This document shows positions 46,443 to 55,325 of a stretch of 61,328 nucleotides of DNA, one piece after another (positions within the stretch are counted from its first letter, which is position 1; the number at the start of each line of letters is the position of its first letter). The notes beneath the pieces were generated by a model. It had not been told where the DNA came from. It searched no databases and saw nothing but the letters and a program-made list of their open reading frames with translations. The stretch is from assembly GCA_027296625.1 (NCBI GenBank), contig JAPUIX010000183.1, positions 1-61,328 of the forward strand, given 5' to 3'. Position numbers and translations under genes: made by a program. The stretch comes from Gammaproteobacteria bacterium (lineage in GTDB: Bacteria > Pseudomonadota > Gammaproteobacteria > JAKEHO01).

Positions 46443-47367
46443 GTGGAACGAGTTCCTCAAGAACCTCATCGGCCCCGCGGGACAAGAGCTCCTCAGCTAA
46501 GTGAGTGCCGAGTACGTCAAAATCCTCCGCGCGCCCGCGAATGCTGGCGCGTAAAAGCCGCGAACCATCAATACGTCCAACCAGCGCGCGGATCGAAAGC
46601 ACACCGTCGGAAAGCTCGGCAAAGGCGCTAATGGGTAACTGGCAGCCGCCATAGAGGCGTCGATTCACAGCCCGCTCGGCACCCACACACAATTGTGTCT
46701 CCGTATGATTCAAAGGCGCTATAAGATCCAAGACGTTCTTATCGTTTGCACGACACTCGATTCCAATGGCCCCTTGGCCAATAGCCGGTAAGATCGTTTC
46801 GGGCTCTAGATACTCCGTGATGCGCCGAGCTAGTTCCAAGCGCTTAACACCGGCAGCCGCTACTACGATGGCATCGAAATTCCCTTCGTCCAGCTTTTTT
46901 AGCCGAGTACCGACATTGCCGCGCAGATCCTTGATCATCAGATCACGGCGATAGGCCCGCAACTGACACTGCCGACGCAGACTTGACGTGCCGACGCTCG
47001 CCCCTTCGGGTAGGGCATTTAAGCTAGTATATCGATGGGATATAAGCACATCGCGGGGATCATCTCGCACCAACATCACGGGCACGTCGAGGCCTTCGGG
47101 CAACTCAACGGTGACATCTTTCATGGAATGTACCGCGATATCCGCGTTACCGTCCAAAAGCGCCTGCTCAAGTTCCTTGATAAATAATCCTTTACCACCC
47201 ATATTGGCCAGCGATACATCCACGAGCTTATCGCCGCGCGTCTCGCTGCCAATAATTGTAACCTCCAGACCCGGATGGGCCTTGCAAAGGCTGTCACGAA
47301 CATGTCCCGCCTGCCACAGGGCAAGAGGACTTTTGCGTGTTGCTATGCGAAGGGTGCGCGATGTCAT
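46435..47367 (-). CDS. hemC: Porphobilinogen deaminase (hydroxymethylbilane synthase)
   Basis: Polymerises four porphobilinogens into hydroxymethylbilane. The 310 residues include the N-terminal [14 protein letters not shown], the active-site Asp in [14 protein letters not shown], and the Cys that carries the dipyrromethane cofactor in [14 protein letters not shown]. It heads hemC-hemD-hemX-hemY on the minus strand and is divergent from gshB. Confidence 0.97.
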   Translation of the reverse strand: MTSRTLRIATRKSPLALWQAGHVRDSLCKAHPGLEVTIIGSETRGDKLVDVSLANMGGKGLFIKELEQALLDGNADIAVHSMKDVTVELPEGLDVPVMLVRDDPRDVLISHRYTSLNALPEGASVGTSSLRRQCQLRAYRRDLMIKDLRGNVGTRLKKLDEGNFDAIVVAAAGVKRLELARRITEYLEPETILPAIGQGAIGIECRANDKNVLDLIAPLNHTETQLCVGAERAVNRRLYGGCQLPISAFAELSDGVLSIRALVGRIDGSRLLRASIRGRAEDFDVLGTHLAEELLSRGADEVLEELVPRE

Positions 47368-47486
47368 CTGGCGGGGAAGAAACAGAGGTAGAATCCCAAA
47401 TTAGGTCGTGCGCTCCTCATGCGCCGATCATACACTTCGAATACACTCTCGGACATGAAGTAATAAAGCTTACCAAAATACGTCAC

Positions 47487-48449
47487 ATGAGCATAAGACT
47501 CGGCGTCATTATGGATCCCATCAGCGGGATCAACATCAAAAAGGACAGCACATTCGCACTGCTGCTGGCTGCGCAAGCACGGGGTTGGCCGATCGACTAC
47601 ATGGAACTCGACGACGTGTTTCTAAGGAATGAATATGCGTGTGCGCGCATGCGGCGCATTACACTCGAGGACAATCCCAGTAATTGGTATCAGATCACTG
47701 GCGAGCAAACATCCCCTCTCGCTGAACTCTCCGTCATCTTGATGCGCAAGGACCCTCCATTCGACATGGAGTATGTCTACGTCACCTATATCTTGGAGCA
47801 TGCGGAAGCCCAAGACACCTTAGTCGTCAACAAACCACAAAGCCTAAGAGACGCCAACGAAAAGATGTTCGCAAGCTGGTTCCCGCAATGCCGGCCCCCG
47901 ACGCTGGTCACCCGAAAGGGCGAGCAGATACGTCAGTTTTTGGCTGATCATGGGGAAATCGTGCTTAAACCATTGGACAGCATGGGTGGTGCTTCAGTCT
48001 TTCACATCAGCGACGCTGACCCCAACATTAACGTGATTATCGAGACCCTGACAAAAAATGAAGCACAGTTTGCCATGGCACAACGCTACATCCCCGAGAT
48101 TACGGCAGGGGACAAACGCATACTCATGATTGACGGCGAACCGTTCCCGTACGCCTTGGCCCGTGTACCACCGCCGGGTGACATACGCGGCAATCTGGCT
48201 GTCGGCGCAAGCGCCGGAGGCGTTGCACTGACTGATAGGGATCGATGGATATGCGCCGAGGTGGGCCCTGTATTACGTGAGCGAGGTTTGTTGTTCGTTG
48301 GATTAGACGTAATCGGTGATTACCTCACGGAAATTAACGTCACTAGCCCAACTTGCATCCGTGAGCTTGAGGCGATCTATCAGGCCAATATTGCAGGACA
48401 AGTCATCGACGCTATTGAGCACCAGCTCAGCGGCGCCCAAAAGAGATGA
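47487..48449 (+). CDS. gshB: Glutathione synthetase
   Basis: Joins gamma-glutamylcysteine and glycine with ATP. 320 residues from ATG 47487 (MSIRLGVIMDPI), an ATP-grasp enzyme: NKPQSLRDANEK, LKPLDSMGGASVF, RYIPEITAGDKRI and EINVTSPTCIREL are family landmarks. The longer upstream frame overlaps hemC antisense and is not family-like. It is the first gene of the operon running to pyrK; the apbE start overlaps its stop by 4 bases. Confidence 0.96.
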   Translation: MSIRLGVIMDPISGINIKKDSTFALLLAAQARGWPIDYMELDDVFLRNEYACARMRRITLEDNPSNWYQITGEQTSPLAELSVILMRKDPPFDMEYVYVTYILEHAEAQDTLVVNKPQSLRDANEKMFASWFPQCRPPTLVTRKGEQIRQFLADHGEIVLKPLDSMGGASVFHISDADPNINVIIETLTKNEAQFAMAQRYIPEITAGDKRILMIDGEPFPYALARVPPPGDIRGNLAVGASAGGVALTDRDRWICAEVGPVLRERGLLFVGLDVIGDYLTEINVTSPTCIRELEAIYQANIAGQVIDAIEHQLSGAQKR

Positions 48450-49483
48450 TCCGATACGCCGCGCCGATTATTCTGCTGCTGTATTCTACTCTGACCTCGG
48501 GATGTCATCAGCAAGATAAACTTTTCCAATACCAATTCTTCGCCTTCGGCACCCTTATCGAACTGAGCCTTTGGGAAGTGGACCAGGCAACCGCAGAACG
48601 GGCTCAGGAAACCATTTTTGAAGACTTCAGTTATTTGCACCAGGATTGGCACCCTTGGCAAACGGGCACATTAGCCAGGATCAACGCCTTGTTGCACACG
48701 GGCGATCCAATCGCGGCCCCGCCATCAGTAATGGGCTTAATCAATGCGTCGATACCGCCCTTCGAGTCCAGTGGGGGACTATTCAATCCGGCCATTGGGA
48801 AGCTCGTTGAGCTTTGGGGCTTCCACCTAGATGATCTGCCCACAGTGCCCCCTGAGCCATCAGCGATCCGAGCGCTGGTCGCACAACATCCCAGCATGAA
48901 TGATCTCGCCATCGACGGCATCAAGCTAAAGAGTGCTAATCCTGCCATCAAGCTGGACTTTGGTGCCTTCGCCAAGGGCCGTGCCATTGATCTTGCCATC
49001 CGGAAGCTTCGTCGTATGGGCGTCGATAACGCACTGGTCAATGCCGGCGGGGATCTTGGCGCCATCGGTATGCGCGGCGAGCGCCACTGGCGCATTGGCA
49101 TTCGTCATCCGCGCCAGAACGGCATTATCGCCTGGCTTGAGACAGTCGGTAACGAAAGCGTGTTCACCTCGGGAGACTATGAGCGCTTTTTCTTCTACGA
49201 GGGCAGGCGCTATCATCACATTATCGACCCTCGGAACGGCTATCCAACAGATGACACCATCCTGGTTACGGTAGTACACCCAGAGGCTGCGATCGCAGAT
49301 GCTGCCGCCACCGCGCTGTTTGTTGCGGGCCCAGAACTATGGGAACAAACGGCGCGCGACATGGGTATAACCTACGTGCTACTGATTGACCACAGAGGGC
49401 ATATCCATATGAGTCCTGAGATGGCCAAACGCATCAGCTTCACAGTCGACCCACAAACCGGCATTGGCATACCAGAGTCATGA
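48446..49483 (+). CDS. apbE: FAD:protein FMN transferase, lipoprotein
   Basis: Attaches FMN covalently to a Ser/Thr of target proteins such as NqrB/C and RnfG, outside the cytoplasmic membrane. The 345-residue precursor has a lipobox TSGC, then the ApbE motifs KLDFGAFAKGRAIDLA, LVNAGGDLGAIG, VFTSGDYERFF and HHIIDPRNGYP. The target is not in the window (no Rnf or Nqr genes). It overlaps both neighbours by 4 bases (gshB stop, next ATG). Confidence 0.94.
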   Translation: MIRYAAPIILLLYSTLTSGCHQQDKLFQYQFFAFGTLIELSLWEVDQATAERAQETIFEDFSYLHQDWHPWQTGTLARINALLHTGDPIAAPPSVMGLINASIPPFESSGGLFNPAIGKLVELWGFHLDDLPTVPPEPSAIRALVAQHPSMNDLAIDGIKLKSANPAIKLDFGAFAKGRAIDLAIRKLRRMGVDNALVNAGGDLGAIGMRGERHWRIGIRHPRQNGIIAWLETVGNESVFTSGDYERFFFYEGRRYHHIIDPRNGYPTDDTILVTVVHPEAAIADAAATALFVAGPELWEQTARDMGITYVLLIDHRGHIHMSPEMAKRISFTVDPQTGIGIPES

Positions 49484-49842
49484 TGACCTACGCTGACCGT
49501 GTCGTATTGGTACTGGGGATCGCGCTCGTTGCCTGGCTGTACGCCCACTATTGGGGAGCGGACGCGCCCGGGCACTATGCGCGTATATTGGTGGGCAATA
49601 ACGAACACGAGATAGTGTCGCTTCAAACCGATCATGAAATTCGCGTTGCAGGGACGCTCGGCACGAGCCGTTTAGAAGTGCGCGAGGGAAAGATCCGTTT
49701 CATCGATTCCCCATGCCGTGGGAAACAGTGCGTTCACAGCGGTTGGCTTTCATATGGTGGGGAATTTACTGCCTGTCTGCCCAACCGGATCAGCATCCAA
49801 ATCTTGGGCCGACACCCCCGATTCGATGCCATTAACTTCTAG
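49480..49842 (+). CDS. NusG domain II protein, membrane anchored
   Basis: 120 residues: one N-terminal membrane helix (about 8-24) followed by a small beta-barrel with the DSPCRGKQCVHSGWL segment, the NusG_II hallmark, and ACLPNRISIQI. It is unrelated in function to the transcription factor NusG. This family commonly lies with apbE and a Gx transporter; its function is unknown, perhaps linked to electron-transport flavoproteins. The two Cys of CRGKQC and a third in ACLPNR could bind metal or form a disulfide. Confidence 0.88.
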   Translation: MMTYADRVVLVLGIALVAWLYAHYWGADAPGHYARILVGNNEHEIVSLQTDHEIRVAGTLGTSRLEVREGKIRFIDSPCRGKQCVHSGWLSYGGEFTACLPNRISIQILGRHPRFDAINF

Positions 49843-49917
49843 GCATGGGCAGCCGACCAAGATTTACATGTTTATCTCCACGAAGACCGCCGGGGAGGGC
49901 GCTTGGTGTAAGTTGAT

Positions 49918-50427
49918 ATGGTACTCCAGCCCACCCGTGATGATCTCCGAATCGCCTGGCTGACGGCCCTCGCGGTGTCCATTCATCTACTTGAGAGCGC
50001 CCTGCCGAGCCCTCTGCCGGGGGTTAAACCCGGACTTGCAAATGTCATCACCGTCGCTGTCTTGATCTATTTCGGTTGGGCAATGGCCGCATGGATATCG
50101 CTTCTGCGTGTCACAGCAGGGAGCGTCTTGCTCGGAACGTTTCTTTCCCCGACCTTCGTCTTGAGCCTGAGTGGCGCTGTGGCGAGCATTTTTGTCTTGG
50201 GTCTTGTCACGTTATCAACGGGCCGGACCCTACTCGGACCGGTCGGCTACAGCATCCTCGCCTCTATGGCGCACGTGTCAGGGCAGTTCGCGGTCGCCTA
50301 CCTGCTATTCATTCCGCACCCAGGGCTGTTCCGCCTGTTGCCGATCGTCATGAGCGCAGCTCTACTGTTCGGCGTCCTGAGCGGTATAATCGCCCACCAC
50401 ATGCTGAGGAAACTCGCCCATCCTTGA
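49918..50427 (+). CDS. Gx transporter family membrane protein
   Basis: 169 residues with about five membrane helices and the family signature PSPLPGVKPGLANVITV near residues 30-46. It is sometimes labelled heptaprenyl diphosphate synthase component I; the fold resembles ECF transporter S components. It forms a common trio with apbE and the NusG-II gene, suggesting flavin or quinone-precursor supply to membrane redox enzymes, though the substrate is unproven. Confidence 0.88.
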   Translation: MVLQPTRDDLRIAWLTALAVSIHLLESALPSPLPGVKPGLANVITVAVLIYFGWAMAAWISLLRVTAGSVLLGTFLSPTFVLSLSGAVASIFVLGLVTLSTGRTLLGPVGYSILASMAHVSGQFAVAYLLFIPHPGLFRLLPIVMSAALLFGVLSGIIAHHMLRKLAHP

Positions 50428-50444
50428 CGTCTGTTTCTAGCACC

Positions 50445-51446
50445 GTGAGCGTAACCCCGGCGGATCGCCTTGGGCTGACGGTTTGTCTTGCAATTATCGT
50501 CCACGCCATCGTCATCCTAGGGATAACGTTTACACCAACTGACAAACGCAAGCCTCGCTTCGACGCCATGGAGATCATCCTGGTGCAACAGAAAAGCGTA
50601 GCGCCCCCTGAAGACGTGGATTATCTCGCCCAAACCAACCTCGAAGGAGGTGGAGAAAGCGACACCAAAGAGAGCGCCGCGGCACCGCTGCGTGCGCCGT
50701 TCCCTGCTCCTCAACCTGAGATTACGGCCCCACCGCCGACCGCAGCGCACCCTCCCGTCCGGGAAGCACCCCCGCAGCCAGAGGAGCTGTCACCGCAACC
50801 TCCGCCACGACATGAAGTCAGGCAGCTGGCCACGGAAAGCACTACACCAGAAATACCAGAACCCGTCGAAAACAATAAACCTGATCAGAAGATCGAAAAC
50901 ACCGATCCGACAGTCACACAAATAGGAAAGGCGAAAACAGAACCAAGACCAAAGCCCATTGCGAGCAGCAAAACCCTCCTGACGGAAACTCGACCTGCAC
51001 CAAGCGCCGCTGCTTTGATCAGTAACAGCTTTGCGATTGCAAGCTTAAGCGCCGAAATAAAGCGAAAACTTGCGATCAAGGCAAAACGCCCGAAAAGGAA
51101 GTTCATCTCCGCAAGTACAAAAGAATACAAGTATGCAGCATATATGGAAGCGTGGCGATCGAAGGTCGAACGTATCGGTAACCTGAACTATCCTGACGAC
51201 GCGAGAAAACGAAAGCTTTCTGGGAGTCTGATATTGGAAGTTGCTTTGAATCCGGACGGAACGGTGAATCAAATAACCATTCGCCGGCCCTCTCGTTATA
51301 AGATACTTGATGACGCCGCGATTCGGATCGTACGTTTGGCAGCACCCTTTTCGCCTTTCCCAGAAGGCATACGCGAGGACGTTGATATTCTTCATATCAC
51401 TCGCACCTGGCAGTTCCTGAGCAGCCAGCGACTCCTAAGTAAATAG
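50445..51446 (+). CDS. tonB: TonB-family energy transducer
   Basis: About 333 residues from GTG 50445 (a TTG at 50424, overlapping the previous stop, is possible). One N-terminal membrane helix (LGLTVCLAIIVHAIVILGI), a long Pro/Glu-rich spacer that spans the periplasm (about 55-175), a basic region, and the C-terminal TonB domain ending ALNPDGTVNQITIRRPS and IVRLAAPFSPFPEGI. It would couple proton motive force to outer-membrane receptors. exbB and exbD are not in the window. The place between gshB and algH/yqgE is conserved in gammaproteobacteria. Confidence 0.92.
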   Translation: MSVTPADRLGLTVCLAIIVHAIVILGITFTPTDKRKPRFDAMEIILVQQKSVAPPEDVDYLAQTNLEGGGESDTKESAAAPLRAPFPAPQPEITAPPPTAAHPPVREAPPQPEELSPQPPPRHEVRQLATESTTPEIPEPVENNKPDQKIENTDPTVTQIGKAKTEPRPKPIASSKTLLTETRPAPSAAALISNSFAIASLSAEIKRKLAIKAKRPKRKFISASTKEYKYAAYMEAWRSKVERIGNLNYPDDARKRKLSGSLILEVALNPDGTVNQITIRRPSRYKILDDAAIRIVRLAAPFSPFPEGIREDVDILHITRTWQFLSSQRLLSK

Positions 51447-51523
51447 AACGTTTCGTTTTTGCAGTGTCGTAGTTGAGGAGACGTTGTATTCCCCTTGTAA
51501 GTTCTTTTCGGAGTACCGATACT

Positions 51524-52090
51524 ATGGAAATGCAACCGACCAATCTGACAAACCACTTTCTTATCGCCATGCCAGCGCTCACCGACCCCAATTTTTTCCA
51601 GACGGTGACGTACATCTGCGCCCATAATAACGAAGGCGCCATGGGGATCATCATTAACCGGCCGTTAGACCTCGAACTCGGTGATGTATTGTCACAAATG
51701 AAGATGCAGCGCCCGGAGTCTGCTATCAATGCTACTATGGTCTTTCACGGCGGTCCGGTACAACAAGAGCGGGGATTTGTGATCCACAAGCCTTCGCGGG
51801 AGTGGGAAGCGACAATCAATGTAGGCGATGACATTGGCGTCGCCACGTCGCGCGATATTTTGGAGGCCGTCGCCAATGGAAGCGGCCCGGAACACACCCT
51901 TGTGGCACTCGGATATGCTGGCTGGGGAGCTGCCCAGGTCGAGCGAGAGATCGTTGAGAATGCCTGGCTGAGTTGCCCGGCAGATGCGCAAATCCTGTTC
52001 AACACGCCACCAGAAGAACGTTGGCATTCGGCGGCTGCCCTCGTTGGTGTGGACCTTGATCGACTTTCCCACGATATCGGGCACGCGTGA
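51524..52090 (+). CDS. algH: YqgE/AlgH family protein
   Basis: 188 residues from ATG 51524: LTNHFLIAMPALTDPNFFQ, then the ICAHNNEGAMGIIINRPLDL core and LVALGYAGWGAAQVERE. The family is known as a regulator of alginate production in Pseudomonas but its biochemical role is unclear. Its GTGA overlap with ruvX shows translational coupling. The yqgE-ruvX-pyrR order is conserved. Confidence 0.93.
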   Translation: MEMQPTNLTNHFLIAMPALTDPNFFQTVTYICAHNNEGAMGIIINRPLDLELGDVLSQMKMQRPESAINATMVFHGGPVQQERGFVIHKPSREWEATINVGDDIGVATSRDILEAVANGSGPEHTLVALGYAGWGAAQVEREIVENAWLSCPADAQILFNTPPEERWHSAAALVGVDLDRLSHDIGHA

Positions 52091-52551
52091 CAGGGCGCTC
52101 AAAGACGCTGCTCGGCTTTGACTACGGTGAAAAACACATTGGTGTTGCAGTCGGACAGACACTCACGGCGACTGCGAGCCCGCTCGAGACAGTACAGGTC
52201 AAAAACCGCCAGCCCGACTGGGATACCATATCCCGCCTCATAGAAACTTGGAAACCCGACGCCTTGATCGTGGGGCTGCCCCTTAACATGGATGGCACAC
52301 CCCAAGCGATGACTCGGGCTGCGGAGCGCTTTATGCGGCAGTTGCAAGGCCGCTACCCGCTACCAGTGCAACCGGTAGATGAGCGTCTGTCTACCATCGA
52401 AGCCGTAGATCGCAGCAAAAGCGCAAGACAAACCGTGGACGCGATCGCCGCGCAGGTGATCCTTGAGACCTGGCTCGCTCTGAATCGAGACAAACGCAAA
52501 TTGGATGACAATAGAAATGGGGAGGCATCCGTGGGAAAGGGCGACCGATGA
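52087..52551 (+). CDS. ruvX: Holliday junction resolvase-like RNase RuvX (YqgF)
   Basis: 154 residues starting at GTG 52087. The RNase H-fold motifs are LLGFDYGEKHIGVAVGQ (first Asp) and LIVGLPLNMDGTPQ with a later PVDERLSTIEA stretch. It is thought to process 16S rRNA ends (as YqgF in E. coli). It overlaps algH and pyrR. Confidence 0.94.
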   Translation: MTGRSKTLLGFDYGEKHIGVAVGQTLTATASPLETVQVKNRQPDWDTISRLIETWKPDALIVGLPLNMDGTPQAMTRAAERFMRQLQGRYPLPVQPVDERLSTIEAVDRSKSARQTVDAIAAQVILETWLALNRDKRKLDDNRNGEASVGKGDR

Positions 52552-53054
52552 CGCCTGACAACGCCGTGGACGAGTTGCTTGCTCGCATGGCACAGGATCT
52601 TCGCCGTCAATTTGCCGACCAGAACCATACATCTCCACTTCTGATCGGTATTCATACCGGAGGTGTCTGGGTTGCAAGACGTCTACATCAGCTGCTCGGC
52701 CTTGAGACACCGCTAGGCGAATTGAACATTGCCTTCTACCGGGATGATTTTAGCCGCATCGGCATGCACCCGACTGTGACACCATCCAAGCTACCCTTCC
52801 AGGTGGAAGAGCGTCACGTCGTGCTCGTGGACGACGTGCTCTTCACAGGGCGCACCGTGCGGGCCGCACTCAACGAAGTATTTGACTACGGCCGTCCAGC
52901 AAGTGTTCGCCTTGCAGTCCTCGTGGAGCGTAGCGGACGGGAGCTCCCCATACAGGCGGATGTGGTCGGCCAGCACATGCCGCTCAATGAAGGTGAACAT
53001 GTTAAACTCACCGGCCCCGAACCCCTGGCGCTCGTGGTGCAAAAGGCGGCATGA
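52548..53054 (+). CDS. pyrR: PyrR bifunctional uracil phosphoribosyltransferase/regulator
   Basis: 168 residues with the PRPP-binding motif [17 protein letters not shown] and the N-terminal [16 protein letters not shown]. Gammaproteobacterial PyrR has uracil phosphoribosyltransferase activity; whether it also attenuates pyr mRNA is less clear here, since I see no anti-terminator leader in front of pyrB. It overlaps ruvX and pyrB by 4 bases each. Confidence 0.93.
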   Translation: MTPDNAVDELLARMAQDLRRQFADQNHTSPLLIGIHTGGVWVARRLHQLLGLETPLGELNIAFYRDDFSRIGMHPTVTPSKLPFQVEERHVVLVDDVLFTGRTVRAALNEVFDYGRPASVRLAVLVERSGRELPIQADVVGQHMPLNEGEHVKLTGPEPLALVVQKAA

Positions 53055-54031
53055 CGGAGCACAGTATCCAAATCGACAACCAGGGTCGCCTAAAGCACCT
53101 CCTAACCATTGAAGGGCTGAGCCGCGAACTGTTACTTGGGATCATGGATGCGGCCGAATCTTTTGCCGGAGTGGGACAACGGGCTGTCAAGAAAGTCCCC
53201 CTGCTTCGCGGCAAAACCATTGTTAACCTTTTTTTTGAGCCCAGCACGCGCACACGCACGACGTTCGAACTGGCCGCCAAAAGGCTCTCTGCCGACGTTC
53301 TCAATATCAACGTGGACACCTCTGCGACCTGCAAGGGCGAGTCTTTGCTGGACACGCTCAGAAACCTCGAAGCGATGCACTGTGATATGTTCATCGTCCG
53401 CCATAGCAACAGCGGCGCCGCGCATTTCATCGCCACCCACGTCTCCCCGGACATTCGAGTCATTAACGCGGGCGATGGATGCCACGCCCACCCAACCCAG
53501 GCGCTATTGGACGCCTTCACGATCCGGCGCCACAAAGGCGAGTTCACCGCACTGCGTGTTGCTATCGTCGGTGATATTGCCCACTCACGTGTAGCGCGCT
53601 CCGAAATACATGCGCTGAACACGCTTGGCGTCAGTGAGGTGCGCGTGATCGCACCCAAGACCCTTATTCCTGCCGGCATCGAATCGCTGGGCGTCCAAGT
53701 ATTCCACGACCTTAGCGCAGGGCTTGCTGACGTCGATGTCGTGATCATGCTCCGTCTACAACACGAGCGCATGAAATACGCGCTCTTACCCAGCGAGATG
53801 GAGTATTTTCGGATGTACGGGCTCACTGAAGAAAAGCTGGCGGCTGCGAAACCTGACGCCATCGTGATGCACCCCGGGCCTATTAATCGCGGTGTTGAGA
53901 TCGAATCGCGTGTGGCCGACGGGACCCATTCTTTAATCTTACAGCAGGTGAGCCATGGCATCGCCGTCCGCATGGCGGTGATGGCCATAGCCATGGCAAG
54001 CCAGGCCAGCGTATCCTCCGAAGCCAACTGA
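53051..54031 (+). CDS. pyrB: Aspartate carbamoyltransferase catalytic subunit
   Basis: Condenses carbamoyl phosphate with aspartate, the committed step of pyrimidine synthesis. The 326 residues contain the carbamoyl-phosphate loop [13 protein letters not shown], the [13 protein letters not shown] segment, and the C-terminal [11 protein letters not shown]. The N-terminal extension is of the class A type, which works in a dodecamer with the PyrX protein. It overlaps pyrX by 1 base (ATGA-type junction). Confidence 0.96.
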   Translation: MTEHSIQIDNQGRLKHLLTIEGLSRELLLGIMDAAESFAGVGQRAVKKVPLLRGKTIVNLFFEPSTRTRTTFELAAKRLSADVLNINVDTSATCKGESLLDTLRNLEAMHCDMFIVRHSNSGAAHFIATHVSPDIRVINAGDGCHAHPTQALLDAFTIRRHKGEFTALRVAIVGDIAHSRVARSEIHALNTLGVSEVRVIAPKTLIPAGIESLGVQVFHDLSAGLADVDVVIMLRLQHERMKYALLPSEMEYFRMYGLTEEKLAAAKPDAIVMHPGPINRGVEIESRVADGTHSLILQQVSHGIAVRMAVMAIAMASQASVSSEAN

Positions 54032-55317
54032 TGCGCATACGGATCGCCAACGGGCGTCTTATCGACCCGGCAAATGGCATCGACGGCATCCGTGATCTCT
54101 ATATCGCAGAGGGACGCATTCAATCCATCGGGCAGGCCCCGGTGGGGTTTGAACCGGACCGGGTGATCGATGCAAGAGGACAGATCATCTGCCCCGGATT
54201 GGTTGATCTCAGCGCCCGGCTGCGCGAGCCGGGCGAGGAATTCAAGGCCAGCATCGCCTCTGAGACCCGCGCGGCGGCCAGCGCGGGCGTGACCACGCTG
54301 TGCTGTCCACCCGATACCCGGCCGGTCATCGATACCCCAGCCGTCGCCGAGCTCATCCACCAACGTGCGGACGATGCGGGCATGGCGCGAGTTGTGACCC
54401 TTGGGGCCATGACCCAGGGGCTCGCCGGTGAATGCCTGGCGGAGATGCACGCACTCAAGTCGGAAGGCTGCGTCGGGATCAGCAACGCACAATCCCCTAT
54501 CACCAACACGGAGGTTGCGCGCCGGGCCATGGAATACGCTGCCACCTGCGGTCTTACCGTCATGCTCCATGCCGAGGATCCCTGGTTGCGGAATCGGGGC
54601 GTTGTCCACGAAGGACCTGTTAGCACGCGCTTGGGTCTCCCTGGCATACCCGAGTCGGCGGAAACGGTCGCAGTGAGTCGTGATCTATTGCTCATCGAGC
54701 AAACAGGCGTCAGTGCCCACTTTTGCCGACTCTCCACTGGCCGCGCGGTTGACATGGTCGCTGATGCCCAGCGCCGGGGTTTACCCGTGACCGCGGACGT
54801 CAGCGTCTATCACCTCCACCTCACCGATATGGATGTCGGGCACTACAATGCCAACTGCCACGTACGTCCCCCGCTGCGCACCGAACGCGACAAACAACGC
54901 CTAAGAGGGGGCCTTGGCGATGGGGTGATTGGAGCTGTCTGTTCCGATCACCAGCCCCACGACGAAGACGCAAAGACTGCTCCTTTTAGCGCCACCGAGC
55001 CCGGCATCTCCTCGCTCGAAGTCCTCTTGCCCCTGACGCTACGACTGGTCGATGACGGCGTCTTCGATGTGCAAACCGCACTTGCCACATTGACCTACAA
55101 ACCGGCAAGGATTCTAGGACTCGATGTGGGTACGCTCGCCACGGGGGCGCCGGCGGATGTGTGCATCTTTGAACCAAACCGCAACTGGCTTCTGACCGAT
55201 GTCGCAATGCAAAGCGCGGGCAAAAATTCGCCATTTATCGGCTGGGAACTCACGGGGAAAGTAACGCATACCTTGCTCGGTGGCGTCACTGTGTATGAAG
55301 AGACCCGCTCCGTATAG
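54031..55317 (+). CDS. pyrX: Non-catalytic dihydroorotase homologue, ATCase assembly subunit
   Basis: 428 residues with the amidohydrolase barrel, but the metal-binding HxH of true dihydroorotases is replaced: the site reads LVDLSARLREPG, so both His are gone. A later metal His is also lost (HFCRLST in place of CHxST). The HAED and SDHQPHD segments remain. This is the pattern of the inactive pyrC'/pyrX proteins of Pseudomonas, which are needed to hold aspartate carbamoyltransferase together. An active dihydroorotase must therefore be encoded elsewhere. It follows pyrB directly. Confidence 0.92.
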   Translation: MRIRIANGRLIDPANGIDGIRDLYIAEGRIQSIGQAPVGFEPDRVIDARGQIICPGLVDLSARLREPGEEFKASIASETRAAASAGVTTLCCPPDTRPVIDTPAVAELIHQRADDAGMARVVTLGAMTQGLAGECLAEMHALKSEGCVGISNAQSPITNTEVARRAMEYAATCGLTVMLHAEDPWLRNRGVVHEGPVSTRLGLPGIPESAETVAVSRDLLLIEQTGVSAHFCRLSTGRAVDMVADAQRRGLPVTADVSVYHLHLTDMDVGHYNANCHVRPPLRTERDKQRLRGGLGDGVIGAVCSDHQPHDEDAKTAPFSATEPGISSLEVLLPLTLRLVDDGVFDVQTALATLTYKPARILGLDVGTLATGAPADVCIFEPNRNWLLTDVAMQSAGKNSPFIGWELTGKVTHTLLGGVTVYEETRSV

Positions 55318-55325
55318 AGGATCCT

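Noticed and set aside
53008-54609. A 533-codon minus-strand open frame opposite pyrB and pyrX
   Set aside because: It is antisense to two genes with clear catalytic and structural motifs, has no family resemblance, and looks like a shadow of codon bias.
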